A stretch of 7,438 nt of DNA from Burkholderiales bacterium. Lineage in GTDB: Bacteria; Pseudomonadota; Gammaproteobacteria; Burkholderiales; CAIKXV01. The DNA lies in contig JAIENF010000510.1 of the NCBI GenBank assembly GCA_019751575.1, forward strand, positions 1 to 7,438, given 5' to 3'. Within the stretch, counting starts at the first letter, position 1; each line of letters begins with the position of its first letter. Of this stretch, positions 1-7,438 are shown piece after piece. The notes under the pieces are model-generated. The model searched no databases, was not told the origin of the DNA, and saw only the letters and a program-made list of their open reading frames with translations. The position numbers and the translations under genes are program-made.

Positions 1-1
1 C

Positions 2-2371
2 CCGGTACCGCTGCCGGCCGCGATCGAGGCACGGCCGGCGCCCGACCTGACACCGACGCCGGTGCTCACGCTGATCAGCGTGTCGCAGCCGACCACCCGG
101 TTGCGCCAGGGCGGCGAATTCCACTGCGCCCGCCTCACCTTCCGCTACGGCCCCGAGCTGAACGGCACGCATGGCGGCGCAGCCGGTGCCACCGCACGCA
201 TGGACGGCGGTCGTGCCGGCGGCCGTGGCGAGCGTGCCGCGCGCGGACGGGGTGGCGACCCGCGCCGCACCACGCCGCTCAACCCGGCGTTCGAGAAGGC
301 CACCGCGGCGCAGATGCGCCAGGCCAGCTTCATCTCGGCCGAGAAGGCCTACGGCCCGATCCTGCCGTCGAAGCTGCGCAAGAGCTTCGCGCTGCCGCGC
401 GATGCCGACTGGGTCGACGTGATGAAGAACCACCTTCCGCGCTGGCGCGAGGAAGGCTGGCAGATCACGATGGAGTCCGGCTTTGCATTCGACCTGGTCG
501 AGGTCGACGAGTGGTACGGCGAGATCGAGGAAGGCCGGCCCGGCCAGGACTGGTTCGGCCTGGACCTCGGCATCGAGGTCGCGGGCGAGCGGTTCTCGCT
601 GGTCGACCTGCTGCTGAAGGCGCTGCGCGAACACGGTCCGAACTTCTTCGAGCCGGTCGACGAGACCGATGCCGCGAAGCCGATCCTGCTGCCGCTGCCC
701 AACGGCCGGCGGGTGATGCTGCCGCGCGAGCGGCTGACCGCGATCGTCGCGCTGCTGCAGGGACTGTTCGGCGCCGGCGACTCGAACCTGCCGCCGAAGA
801 CCCTGTCGCGCTACGACGTCGGTCGACTCGCGGCGCTCGACTCCGCCCTTGCGCTGCGCTGGCATGGCGGCGAGCGGCTGCGCGAGATCGCCTCGCGGCT
901 GGCCGGCTTCCGTGGCGTCGAGAGCATCGAACCGCCAAAGGGCATGAACGCGACGCTGCGCGGCTACCAGCAGGACGGTGTCGGCTGGCTGCAGTCGCTG
1001 CGCGAGTACGGCCTGGCCGGCGTGCTGGCCGACGACATGGGCCTGGGCAAGACGCTGCAGACGATCGCCCACCTGCTGATCGAGAAGGAAGCCGGGCGCC
1101 TGACCGAGCCGGCCCTGGTGGTCGCGCCGACGAGCGTGATCCACAACTGGGCGGCGGAGATGAAGAAGTTCGCGCCGTCGATGAAGGTGCTGGTGCTGCA
1201 CGGGAAGGACCGCGCCGAGGACTTCGACAAGATCAAGTCGTCCGACCTGGTGATCACCAGCTATGCGCTGCTGCCGCGCGACGAGGAAGTGCTGCAGAAG
1301 CAGCACTGGCACATCGTCGTGCTCGACGAGGCGCAGAACATCAAGAACGCGAAGACCAAGGCGGCGATCTCCGCCTGCGCGCTCGAGTCGAGCCACCGGT
1401 TGTGCCTGTCGGGCACGCCGCTCGAGAACAACCTCGGTGAACTGTGGTCGCTGTTCCGCTTCCTGATGCCCGGCTTCCTCGGCGACGAGGCGAAGTTCAA
1501 GGTCGCCTACCGCACGCCGATCGAGACCCATGGCGATGGCGAGCGTGCCGCGCTGCTGGTGAGCCGGGTACGCCCGTTCCTGCTGCGGCGGACGAAGGAC
1601 CAGGTGGCCTCCGAACTGCCGCCCAAGACCGAGGTGGTGCGCGAGGTCGAGTTCCAGCCGGTGCAGCGCGACCTCTACGAGACGGTGCGCGCGGCGATGG
1701 ACAAGCGGGTGCGCGACGAGATCGGCAAGGTCGGCATGGCCAAGAGCCGCATCGTCGTGCTCGACGCGCTGCTCAAGCTGCGCCAGGTGTGCTGCGACCC
1801 GCGGCTGGTCTCGGCCAAGGGTGGCGGCTCGGCGCTCGCGAAGGAGGACGTCGGCATCGAGCAGTCGGCCAAGCTGGCCACGCTGATGGAGATGATCGAG
1901 GAACTGATGAACGAGCGCCGGCATGTGCTGGTGTTCTCGCAGTTCACCAGCATGCTCGAACTGATCGAGGTCGAACTCGCCGCGCGCAACTACAAGTGGG
2001 CAAAGCTCACCGGCGAGACCGTCGACCGGCAGGCCGAGGTCGAGAAGTTCCAGGGCGGCAAGGTGCCGATCTTCCTGCTGTCGCTGAAGGCAGGCGGCGT
2101 CGGCCTGAACCTCACCGCGGCCGACACCGTGATCCACTACGACCCGTGGTGGAATCCGGCGGCGGAGAACCAGGCCACCGACCGCGCGCACCGCATCGGG
2201 CAGGACAAGCCGATCTTCGTCTACAAGCTGATCGCGGCCAATTCGGTCGAGCAGAAGATCATGGACATGCAGAAGAAGAAGGGCGATCTGGCGGCGATGA
2301 TGCTCGACGGCGCCGATGCCGGCTGGAAGGCACTGACGTCCGACGACCTGGTGTCGCTGTTCAGCGGCTGA
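2..2371 (+). CDS. SNF2-family DEAD/DEAH-box helicase, 5'-truncated
   Basis: ATP-dependent DNA translocase of the Swi2/Snf2 superfamily 2 group. The frame is open to the window edge with no stop, so the true start lies upstream; the GTG at 62 is only an internal start-like codon. Residues are numbered here from that GTG. The N-terminal part to about residue 290 is a helicase-associated region with a Gly/Arg-rich stretch (35-69). The ATPase core then follows: LRGYQQDGVGWL from 299, motif I DDMGLGKT (324-331, Lys330), motif II DEAQ (422-425), motif III SGTP (450-453), motif V GGVGLNLT (678-685) and motif VI QATDRAHRIGQ (704-714) with arginines 708 and 711. All ATPase motifs look intact. Many bacterial relatives carry an N-terminal SWIM zinc finger, which here would be off-window. 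The biological role of this subfamily is poorly defined; transcription- or DNA-repair-linked remodelling is inference only. The gene ends in a palindromic terminator and converges on thiC. Confidence 0.95.
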   Translation, partial: PVPLPAAIEARPAPDLTPTPVLTLISVSQPTTRLRQGGEFHCARLTFRYGPELNGTHGGAAGATARMDGGRAGGRGERAARGRGGDPRRTTPLNPAFEKATAAQMRQASFISAEKAYGPILPSKLRKSFALPRDADWVDVMKNHLPRWREEGWQITMESGFAFDLVEVDEWYGEIEEGRPGQDWFGLDLGIEVAGERFSLVDLLLKALREHGPNFFEPVDETDAAKPILLPLPNGRRVMLPRERLTAIVALLQGLFGAGDSNLPPKTLSRYDVGRLAALDSALALRWHGGERLREIASRLAGFRGVESIEPPKGMNATLRGYQQDGVGWLQSLREYGLAGVLADDMGLGKTLQTIAHLLIEKEAGRLTEPALVVAPTSVIHNWAAEMKKFAPSMKVLVLHGKDRAEDFDKIKSSDLVITSYALLPRDEEVLQKQHWHIVVLDEAQNIKNAKTKAAISACALESSHRLCLSGTPLENNLGELWSLFRFLMPGFLGDEAKFKVAYRTPIETHGDGERAALLVSRVRPFLLRRTKDQVASELPPKTEVVREVEFQPVQRDLYETVRAAMDKRVRDEIGKVGMAKSRIVVLDALLKLRQVCCDPRLVSAKGGGSALAKEDVGIEQSAKLATLMEMIEELMNERRHVLVFSQFTSMLELIEVELAARNYKWAKLTGETVDRQAEVEKFQGGKVPIFLLSLKAGGVGLNLTAADTVIHYDPWWNPAAENQATDRAHRIGQDKPIFVYKLIAANSVEQKIMDMQKKKGDLAAMMLDGADAGWKALTSDDLVSLFSG

Positions 2372-2375
2372 TCGA

Positions 2376-2443
2376 GAAAACCCGGGTCAGACACGGATTT
2401 CCTGCGCAGCTGCGGGGAAATGCGTGTCTGACCCGGATTGTTT

Positions 2444-2445
<2 letters not shown>
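2376..2445. terminator. Long interrupted palindrome: bidirectional terminator, possibly a REP-like element
   Basis: This palindrome fills the space between two convergent genes. Its main stem is a perfect 14-bp match: CCGGGTCAGACACG (2382-2395) with CGTGTCTGACCCGG (2423-2436). After a single G/G mismatch, the stem continues with ATTTCC (2397-2402) against GGAAAT (2416-2421). The apical segment 2403-2415 can fold again through CGC/GCG. Outside the stem, GAAAA (2376-2380) is complementary to TTTTC (2441-2445). A transcript from either side therefore meets a strong GC stem followed by a T-rich tract, as expected of an intrinsic terminator serving both genes. The thiC stop codon (complement of 2444-2446) lies within the outer right arm. 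The length and two-part structure exceed what a terminator needs, so membership of a dispersed repeat family is plausible but cannot be tested here. Confidence 0.8.
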
Positions 2446-4356
<1,911 letters not shown>

Positions 4357-4370
4357 GAGCCGTGTGACGC

Positions 4371-4397
4371 GCTGCCTGCGGCAGAGGGAACGGCAGC
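4371..4397 (-). promoter_or_regulatory. Leader hairpin between TPP aptamer and thiC ribosome-binding site
   Basis: GCTGCC (4397-4392) pairs perfectly with GGCAGC (4376-4371) around a 15-nt loop. The loop carries TTCCCT (4390-4385), which is complementary to AGGGAA (4433-4428) at the 3' edge of the TPP aptamer. A smaller alternative stem, CTGCC/GGCAG with a GCA loop, competes for the same right arm. The element could relay ligand state from aptamer to ribosome-binding site, but no T-tract follows it, so it is not an intrinsic terminator. Function is inferred from position and complementarity only. Confidence 0.3.
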
Positions 4398-4423
4398 AGG
4401 AACGGTCGATGAGCGGCGACGCA

Positions 4424-4521
4424 ACGCTTCCCTACGGCGGCATGACCCGCATCAGGTTCGAAGGGTATCTCTCACCGGCATCCGCCTGCGGCATGCCGCG
4501 GCCGGGCCGGACCCCCAACGT
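4424..4521 (-). promoter_or_regulatory. TPP riboswitch (THI element) upstream of thiC
   Basis: Thiamine-pyrophosphate-sensing aptamer in the thiC leader, read on the minus strand. The conserved pieces appear in order. P1 is ACGUU with AAGCGU (one bulged G). P2 is GGGU (4514-4511) with ACCC (4466-4463). P3 is CCGGC (4510-4506) with GCCGG (4479-4475), carrying a GC-rich P3a palindrome GCGGCAUGCCGC. Next come the pyrimidine-binding UGAGA junction (4474-4470) and the signature ACCCUUCGAACCUGAU (4466-4451). The GCGG/CCGC arm and the terminal UAGGGAA complete the pyrophosphate-binding side. Conservation in the core is near consensus, so the call is secure. Ligand binding should reduce ThiC synthesis. 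About 110 nt separate the aptamer from the start codon and hold the probable expression platform. Confidence 0.95.
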
Positions 4522-4529
4522 CTGCGCGA

Positions 4530-4558
4530 ACGCTACTTGATCGAGCCCGCGATTGCAA
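4530..4558 (-). promoter_or_regulatory. Candidate sigma-70 promoter for the thiC riboswitch transcript
   Basis: On the minus strand TTGCAA (4558-4553, four of six matches to TTGACA) is followed by a 17-nt spacer and TAGCGT (4535-4530, three of six to TATAAT). Initiation about seven bases downstream would start the transcript near 4523, at the foot of the riboswitch P1 stem, which is where it should begin. The -10 match is poor, so the position supports the call more than the sequence does. Confidence 0.35.
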
Positions 4559-4598
4559 ATGCCGCGGCCCCGCACACCCCGGGAACCGGGAGGCTGCA

Positions 4599-4607
4599 TG
4601 TTAAGAT
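4599..4607 (+). promoter_or_regulatory. Candidate extended -10 promoter for the methyltransferase-rhodanese pair
   Basis: TG-T-TAAGAT (TG at 4599-4600, hexamer 4602-4607) resembles an extended -10 element, with four of six matches to TATAAT. It lies 34 bases before the ATG at 4642, in the only AT-richer patch of this intergenic region. No -35 box is recognisable at the right distance, which extended -10 promoters can tolerate. With the minus-strand thiC promoter candidate it would make 4313-4641 a divergent control region. Nothing else was recognised in that 329-base gap apart from the thiC leader elements listed separately. Confidence 0.3.
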
Positions 4608-4641
4608 TCTGCCTCTCTTCCTTCAGGCACCCGGCATCCGG

Positions 4642-5295
4642 ATGGACTTCGAGCAAGCCCGATTCAACATGGTCGAACAGCAGATCCGCACCTGGGATGT
4701 GCTCGACCCCGCGGTCCTCGAGTTGCTCGGTACGCTGCCCAGGGAGCGGTTCGTGCCCGACGGCCGTCGCGAACTCGCATTCGCCGACCTCGAACTGCCG
4801 ATCGGCCATGGCGAGACGATGCTCGCGCCCCGTCTGCAGGCGCGCATCCTGCAGGAAGTGACGGTCGCACCGACCGATCGCATCCTCGAGATCGGCACCG
4901 GCACCGGCTACCTGACCGCCCTGCTGGCCAGGCGCGGCGCCTCGGTGACCAGCGTCGAGATCCATGAAGACCTTGCCGCCGCCGCCCGGGCCCGCCTGGC
5001 CGACCTCGGCATCGACAATGCAAAGGTCGAGACCGGCGACGGCGCCCGCGGCTGGGACACCGGAACGGCCTACGACGTGATCGTGCTCACCGGTTCGCTG
5101 CCGATGCTGCCCGACACCTTCCAGAAGCAACTCAAGCCCGGAGGCCGGCTGTTCGTGATCGTCGGCGAACGTCCGGTCATGTCGGCACGGCTGATCGTGC
5201 GCGAAGGCGACACCGCCTATGCGACGGTCACGCTGTTCGAGACCGTGGTCGATTCCCTGCGCAATGCGCAGCAACCTGCGAGGTTCGTGTTTTGA
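4642..5295 (+). CDS. Pcm-like SAM-dependent methyltransferase (protein-L-isoaspartate O-methyltransferase family)
   Basis: A 217-residue Rossmann-fold methyltransferase. The N-terminus MDFEQARFNMVEQQIRTWDVLD and the LPIGHGET segment are typical of the short proteobacterial Pcm-like group. The SAM-binding loop is EIGTGTGYLTALLA (83-96) and the acidic residue binding the ribose is probably Glu107 (SVEIHED). A GDG motif and YDVIVLTG follow, then LKPGGRLFVIVG near the C-terminus. Canonical isoaspartyl methyltransferases have GQTIS before the SAM loop, with the serine in the active site; here the segment is GETML and Leu61 takes that place, so repair of isoaspartyl residues should not be assumed. 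The start is chosen from the conserved N-terminus; no strong Shine-Dalgarno precedes it. The stop overlaps the rhodanese start, so the two are translationally coupled. Family assignment is firm, substrate unknown. Confidence 0.88.
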   Translation: MDFEQARFNMVEQQIRTWDVLDPAVLELLGTLPRERFVPDGRRELAFADLELPIGHGETMLAPRLQARILQEVTVAPTDRILEIGTGTGYLTALLARRGASVTSVEIHEDLAAAARARLADLGIDNAKVETGDGARGWDTGTAYDVIVLTGSLPMLPDTFQKQLKPGGRLFVIVGERPVMSARLIVREGDTAYATVTLFETVVDSLRNAQQPARFVF

Positions 5296-5618
5296 TCGAG
5301 CCGCTTACCCCCTCCGAACTCAAGGCCTGGCTGGACGACGAGACACGCGAATCGCCGGTCGTGATCGATGTACGCGAGGCCTGGGAACATGCGCTGGCGA
5401 AGGTCGACGCCGCGCTGCACATCCCGATGCAGACCGTGCCTGCCCGGCTGGCCGAGCTCGACGCCGGACAGCCGCATGTGCTGATGTGCCACCACGGCAT
5501 GCGCAGCTTCCAGGTCGCCCAGTTCCTGAAGAGCCAGGGCTTCGACCGGGTCTACAACCTGACCGGCGGCATCGACGCCTGGGCCGAGGAAGTCGACCCG
5601 GGGCTCGCCCGCTACTGA
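5292..5618 (+). CDS. Single-domain rhodanese-like sulfurtransferase
   Basis: A 108-residue cytoplasmic protein made of one rhodanese domain, similar in size to GlpE. The VVIDVREAWEHA segment (23-34) is the usual first signature. The active-site loop is CHHGMRS (66-72), with Cys66 as the persulfide-carrying cysteine, followed by a helix (FQVAQFL) and the C-terminal YNLTGGIDAWAEEVDP signature. Such proteins move sulfane sulfur from donors such as thiosulfate to acceptors; the in vivo partner is unknown. It starts at TTG inside the methyltransferase stop (TTGA, 4-nt overlap). A GAGG Shine-Dalgarno at 5280-5283, eight bases upstream, supports that start, and no upstream ATG or GTG fits as well. 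Co-translation with the methyltransferase is therefore likely. Confidence 0.93.
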   Translation: MIEPLTPSELKAWLDDETRESPVVIDVREAWEHALAKVDAALHIPMQTVPARLAELDAGQPHVLMCHHGMRSFQVAQFLKSQGFDRVYNLTGGIDAWAEEVDPGLARY

Positions 5619-5628
5619 GCCACCGCTG

Positions 5629-5687
5629 GCATCCGCCCGGGCGCAGCGGATGCGTGCCGGACGGCATGGACGTTTTCCCGCATCCGC
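5629..5687 (+). promoter_or_regulatory. Mutually exclusive hairpins in the rhodanese/cyclo-ligase gap
   Basis: GCATCCGC (5629-5636) pairs perfectly with GCGGATGC (5646-5653) over a 9-nt loop. The same central arm, extended to GCGGATGCG (5646-5654), pairs perfectly with CGCATCCGC (5679-5687). The 24-nt loop of that second fold contains a small TGCC/GGCA stem (5655-5666). Only one of the two large stems can exist at a time. A GTTTTCCC run lies at 5672-5679, but it is about 20 bases after the first stem, so this is not a classical intrinsic terminator. It could attenuate or stabilise the transcript before the cyclo-ligase. Confidence 0.4.
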
Positions 5688-5700
5688 GACGCGGCGCCCG

Positions 5701-6336
5701 ATGACGAATGTCGACCCGACGGTGGAAAGCAAGCGCGCACTCCGCGCGCAGGTACTGGCTGCCCGTGCTTCGCTTGGCACGGACCGGCGCGCGGAAGCGA
5801 GCGCTGCAATCCGGTCGCACCTGCTCCGGATGCCGTCGCTGTTCACCGCCGGCACTGTCGCGGCCTATGTCGGCTTCGATACCGAGATCGATACCGGCCC
5901 CTTCATCGCAGCAGTGCTGGCCCAGGGCAAGCGCCTGGTGCTGCCGAGGGTGGTGGACGGCGAATCGCGCACGCGGCGCCACCTCGTGCTGCACCCGGTG
6001 GGCGACATCGAACGCGACACCCGCCCGGGGCGCTGGGGCATCCGCGAGCCCGATCCTGCGCTGTGCGCGGCGGTGGACCCGCTCGATGTCGACTTCGTCC
6101 TGTTGCCCGGGGTCGCGTTCGACCGCCGCGGCGGCCGCCTCGGCTATGGCGCCGGCTTCTATGACCGGCTGCTCGGGTCGATGCGCCCGGACTGCCTGCG
6201 GGTGGCAGCGGCGTTCTCGCTCCAGGTCGTGCCACAGGTGCCGCTCGAAGGCCACGACCAGCGGGTCCAGCGCCTGGTCACCGAAGACGGCGAGATACCC
6301 CTGGCCGATCCGCAGGGACGGATCGACACTGACTGA
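5701..6336 (+). CDS. 5-formyltetrahydrofolate cyclo-ligase
   Basis: Cytosolic enzyme (EC 6.3.3.2, also called methenyltetrahydrofolate synthetase) that uses ATP to turn 5-formyl-THF into 5,10-methenyl-THF, recovering a folate storage or inhibitory form for one-carbon metabolism. The protein has 211 residues, near the usual length. An N-terminal basic helix (KRALRAQVLAARASL) precedes YVGFDTEIDTGPFI, then WGIREP (112-117). The family signature PGVAFDRRGGRLGYG (136-150) and GAGFYDR (150-156) form the ATP/Mg and folate site. The ATG at 5701 gives the expected N-terminus; an in-frame ATG at 5650 would add 17 arginine-rich residues lying within the hairpin region. No clear Shine-Dalgarno precedes 5701, so translation may be weak or structure-dependent. 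The gene is the YgfA/FAU1 type; in many proteobacteria it sits beside 6S RNA, which the 82-base gap here is too short to contain. Confidence 0.94.
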   Translation: MTNVDPTVESKRALRAQVLAARASLGTDRRAEASAAIRSHLLRMPSLFTAGTVAAYVGFDTEIDTGPFIAAVLAQGKRLVLPRVVDGESRTRRHLVLHPVGDIERDTRPGRWGIREPDPALCAAVDPLDVDFVLLPGVAFDRRGGRLGYGAGFYDRLLGSMRPDCLRVAAAFSLQVVPQVPLEGHDQRVQRLVTEDGEIPLADPQGRIDTD

Positions 6337-6409
6337 TGCGCAACAGTTGCTCCCAAACCACGGCAAGGCGGGGTATTCTTCGGCCCCCGCGATGTTCAGG
6401 ACGCTTTCC

Positions 6410-7408
6410 ATGATCTCGAAGACCTTTTCCCCCCGGGTGCTTGCAGCCGGTGGCACCGCACTCGCTGCGGTCACCCTTTGCGCCGCCGCCGGCAGCACCT
6501 GGGCGGCCGAGGCGCCATACCCGACGCGCCCGATCCGCATCGTGGTGCCGTTCGCCCCGGGCGGCGGCAACGACATCGCCGCCCGTTTCGTGGCGCAGAT
6601 GTTCCAGGATTCCTTCGGCCAGCAGGGCGTGGTGGACAACCGCCCCGGCGCCGGCAGCACGCTGGGCACCGCGATCGCGGCCCAGGCCGTCCCGGATGGC
6701 CACACCATCCTCGTCACGCACAATGCGATCGCGATCAACGAGAGCCTGTACGCAAAGCTGCCGTACAGCGTGCGCGACTTCGCACAGGTCGCGATGATCG
6801 CGGAGACGACCAACGTGCTGGTCGTCCATCCCTCGCTGAACGTGAAGAGCGTGAAGGACCTGCTCGCACTGCTGCGCGCGAAGAAGGGTGCATTCAACTA
6901 CGCCAGCACAGGCGCGGGCGGCACCTCGCACCTGGCCGCCGAGTACTTCATGCAGCTGACCGGCACGAACATGGTCCACGTGCCCTACAAGGGCACCGGT
7001 CCGGCGCTGGCCGACCTCGTCGGCGGCTCCACCCAGTTCATGATCGCAGCCGCCCCCGGCACCCTCGGCTTCATCAAGGGCGGGCGCCTGGTGCCGCTGG
7101 CCACCACCGGCGCGAAGCGCTGGGCGCAGCTGCCCGACCTGCCGACGCTGGCCGAGGCAGGCGTTGCCGGCTACCAGTTCGACACCTGGTACGGTGCCCA
7201 TGCGCCGGCGAAGACGCCGCGGCCGATCGTCAACCGCCTGAATGCCGAGATCAACAAGGCGCTGCAGAATCCTGCCCTGCGCACCCGGCTGGTCGATGCG
7301 GGCCTGGATCCGGCGCCGATGTCGCCCGACGAGTTCACGAAGTTCGTGCGCACCGAGACCGAGCGGATGCGCAAGATCATCCAGGCGTCGGGCGCGAAGG
7401 CGGAGTAA
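6410..7408 (+). CDS. Bug/TctC-family tripartite tricarboxylate transporter solute-binding protein
   Basis: Periplasmic ligand-binding receptor of 332 residues, the usual size. A Sec signal peptide has Lys4 and Arg9 at the N-terminus, an Ala-rich hydrophobic core and a likely signal-peptidase I site after STWA (Ala32). The mature protein opens with the family hallmark YPTRPIRIVVPFAPGGGNDI (37-56), continuing AAR; Asp55 is the conserved residue of this ligand-contact loop. NRPGAGSTLG (77-86), YASTGAGGTSHLAAE, VPYKGTGPALADLVGG and LPTLAEAGV follow in the standard order. The ATG at 6410 has an AGGA Shine-Dalgarno (6398-6401) eight bases upstream; an earlier in-frame ATG at 6392 lacks one. Relatives bind carboxylates and similar small organic acids; the ligand cannot be read from sequence. 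No TctA/TctB membrane genes are present, consistent with the many orphan Bug receptors of betaproteobacteria, although they could lie downstream. In the 73-base gap before it, TATTCT (6374-6379) is a weak -10 candidate without a usable -35. Confidence 0.94.
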   Translation: MISKTFSPRVLAAGGTALAAVTLCAAAGSTWAAEAPYPTRPIRIVVPFAPGGGNDIAARFVAQMFQDSFGQQGVVDNRPGAGSTLGTAIAAQAVPDGHTILVTHNAIAINESLYAKLPYSVRDFAQVAMIAETTNVLVVHPSLNVKSVKDLLALLRAKKGAFNYASTGAGGTSHLAAEYFMQLTGTNMVHVPYKGTGPALADLVGGSTQFMIAAAPGTLGFIKGGRLVPLATTGAKRWAQLPDLPTLAEAGVAGYQFDTWYGAHAPAKTPRPIVNRLNAEINKALQNPALRTRLVDAGLDPAPMSPDEFTKFVRTETERMRKIIQASGAKAE

Positions 7409-7411
7409 GCG

Positions 7412-7434
7412 GGCCAGGCTGGCCGCGCGGCCGC
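7412..7434. repeat. Two adjacent GC-rich dyads after the solute-binding protein gene
   Basis: Just after the stop codon lie GGCCA-GGC-TGGCC and, overlapping it, the palindrome GGCCGCGCGGCC. They could be the start of a transcription terminator, but the window ends before any T-tract could be seen, and such short GC dyads are common at this base composition. Confidence 0.25.
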
Positions 7435-7438
7435 CCTC

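Noticed and set aside
4553..4558. TTGCAA as a shared divergent -35 box
   Set aside because: The hexamer is its own reverse complement, but no -10-like sequence lies at the right distance on the plus strand, so only the minus-strand reading was kept.
5619..5700. 6S RNA (ssrS) next to the cyclo-ligase gene, as in many proteobacteria
   Set aside because: The gap is only 82 bases, too short for a roughly 180-nt 6S RNA, and lacks its long-hairpin-with-bubble organisation.
5650..5700. Earlier ATG for the cyclo-ligase
   Set aside because: It would add 17 Arg-rich residues not expected in the family, has no Shine-Dalgarno and lies in the hairpin region.
6347..6379. Promoter TTGCTC...TATTCT before the solute-binding protein
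   Set aside because: The spacing between the hexamers is 21 bases, too long for a credible sigma-70 promoter; only the -10-like hexamer is mentioned as weak.
6392..6409. Earlier ATG for the solute-binding protein
   Set aside because: It has no Shine-Dalgarno, whereas the ATG at 6410 has AGGA at good spacing and gives a standard signal peptide.
5320..6897. Long open frame on the minus strand across rhodanese, cyclo-ligase and receptor genes
   Set aside because: It crosses three genes with clear family signatures on the opposite strand and shows no domain of its own.

Overview
The window is GC-rich bacterial chromosome with ordinary, dense gene packing. Several features point to a betaproteobacterium, probably of Burkholderiales type: a Bug/TctC-family periplasmic binding protein, a short Pcm-like methyltransferase coupled to a single-domain rhodanese, and a thiC gene divergent from that pair. 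The taxon is inferred from gene content and composition, not from a marker gene. No phage, integrase, transposase, CRISPR, toxin-antitoxin or tRNA/rRNA gene was seen.

Layout. A 5'-truncated SNF2-family helicase (+, 2-2371) converges on thiC (-, 2444-4312). The 72 bases between them are almost entirely one long interrupted palindrome (2376-2445), whose outer arms are A- and T-tracts. It looks like a bidirectional terminator and may belong to a dispersed palindromic repeat family. Upstream of thiC, on the minus strand, is a clear TPP (thiamine pyrophosphate) riboswitch (about 4424-4521). The leader after it contains a 6-bp hairpin that buries the thiC Shine-Dalgarno sequence, and a 15-codon upstream ORF whose stop overlaps the thiC start codon. 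Divergently, on the plus strand, lie a Pcm-like methyltransferase (4642-5295), a rhodanese overlapping it by 4 nt with a TTG start (5292-5618), 5-formyltetrahydrofolate cyclo-ligase (5701-6336) and a secreted Bug-family solute-binding protein (6410-7408). The rhodanese/cyclo-ligase gap holds competing hairpins.

Function. ThiC makes the pyrimidine half of thiamine, and the TPP riboswitch gives it feedback control. The cyclo-ligase is one-carbon/folate housekeeping. The methyltransferase and rhodanese form a translationally coupled pair of uncertain purpose, and the methyltransferase lacks the serine expected at the canonical isoaspartyl-methyltransferase active site. The Bug protein is probably an orphan, or its membrane partners lie outside the window.

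I found no obviously new multi-gene system. The points most worth a second look are the palindromic element between the convergent genes, the layered thiC leader, and the altered active-site motif of the Pcm-like protein.
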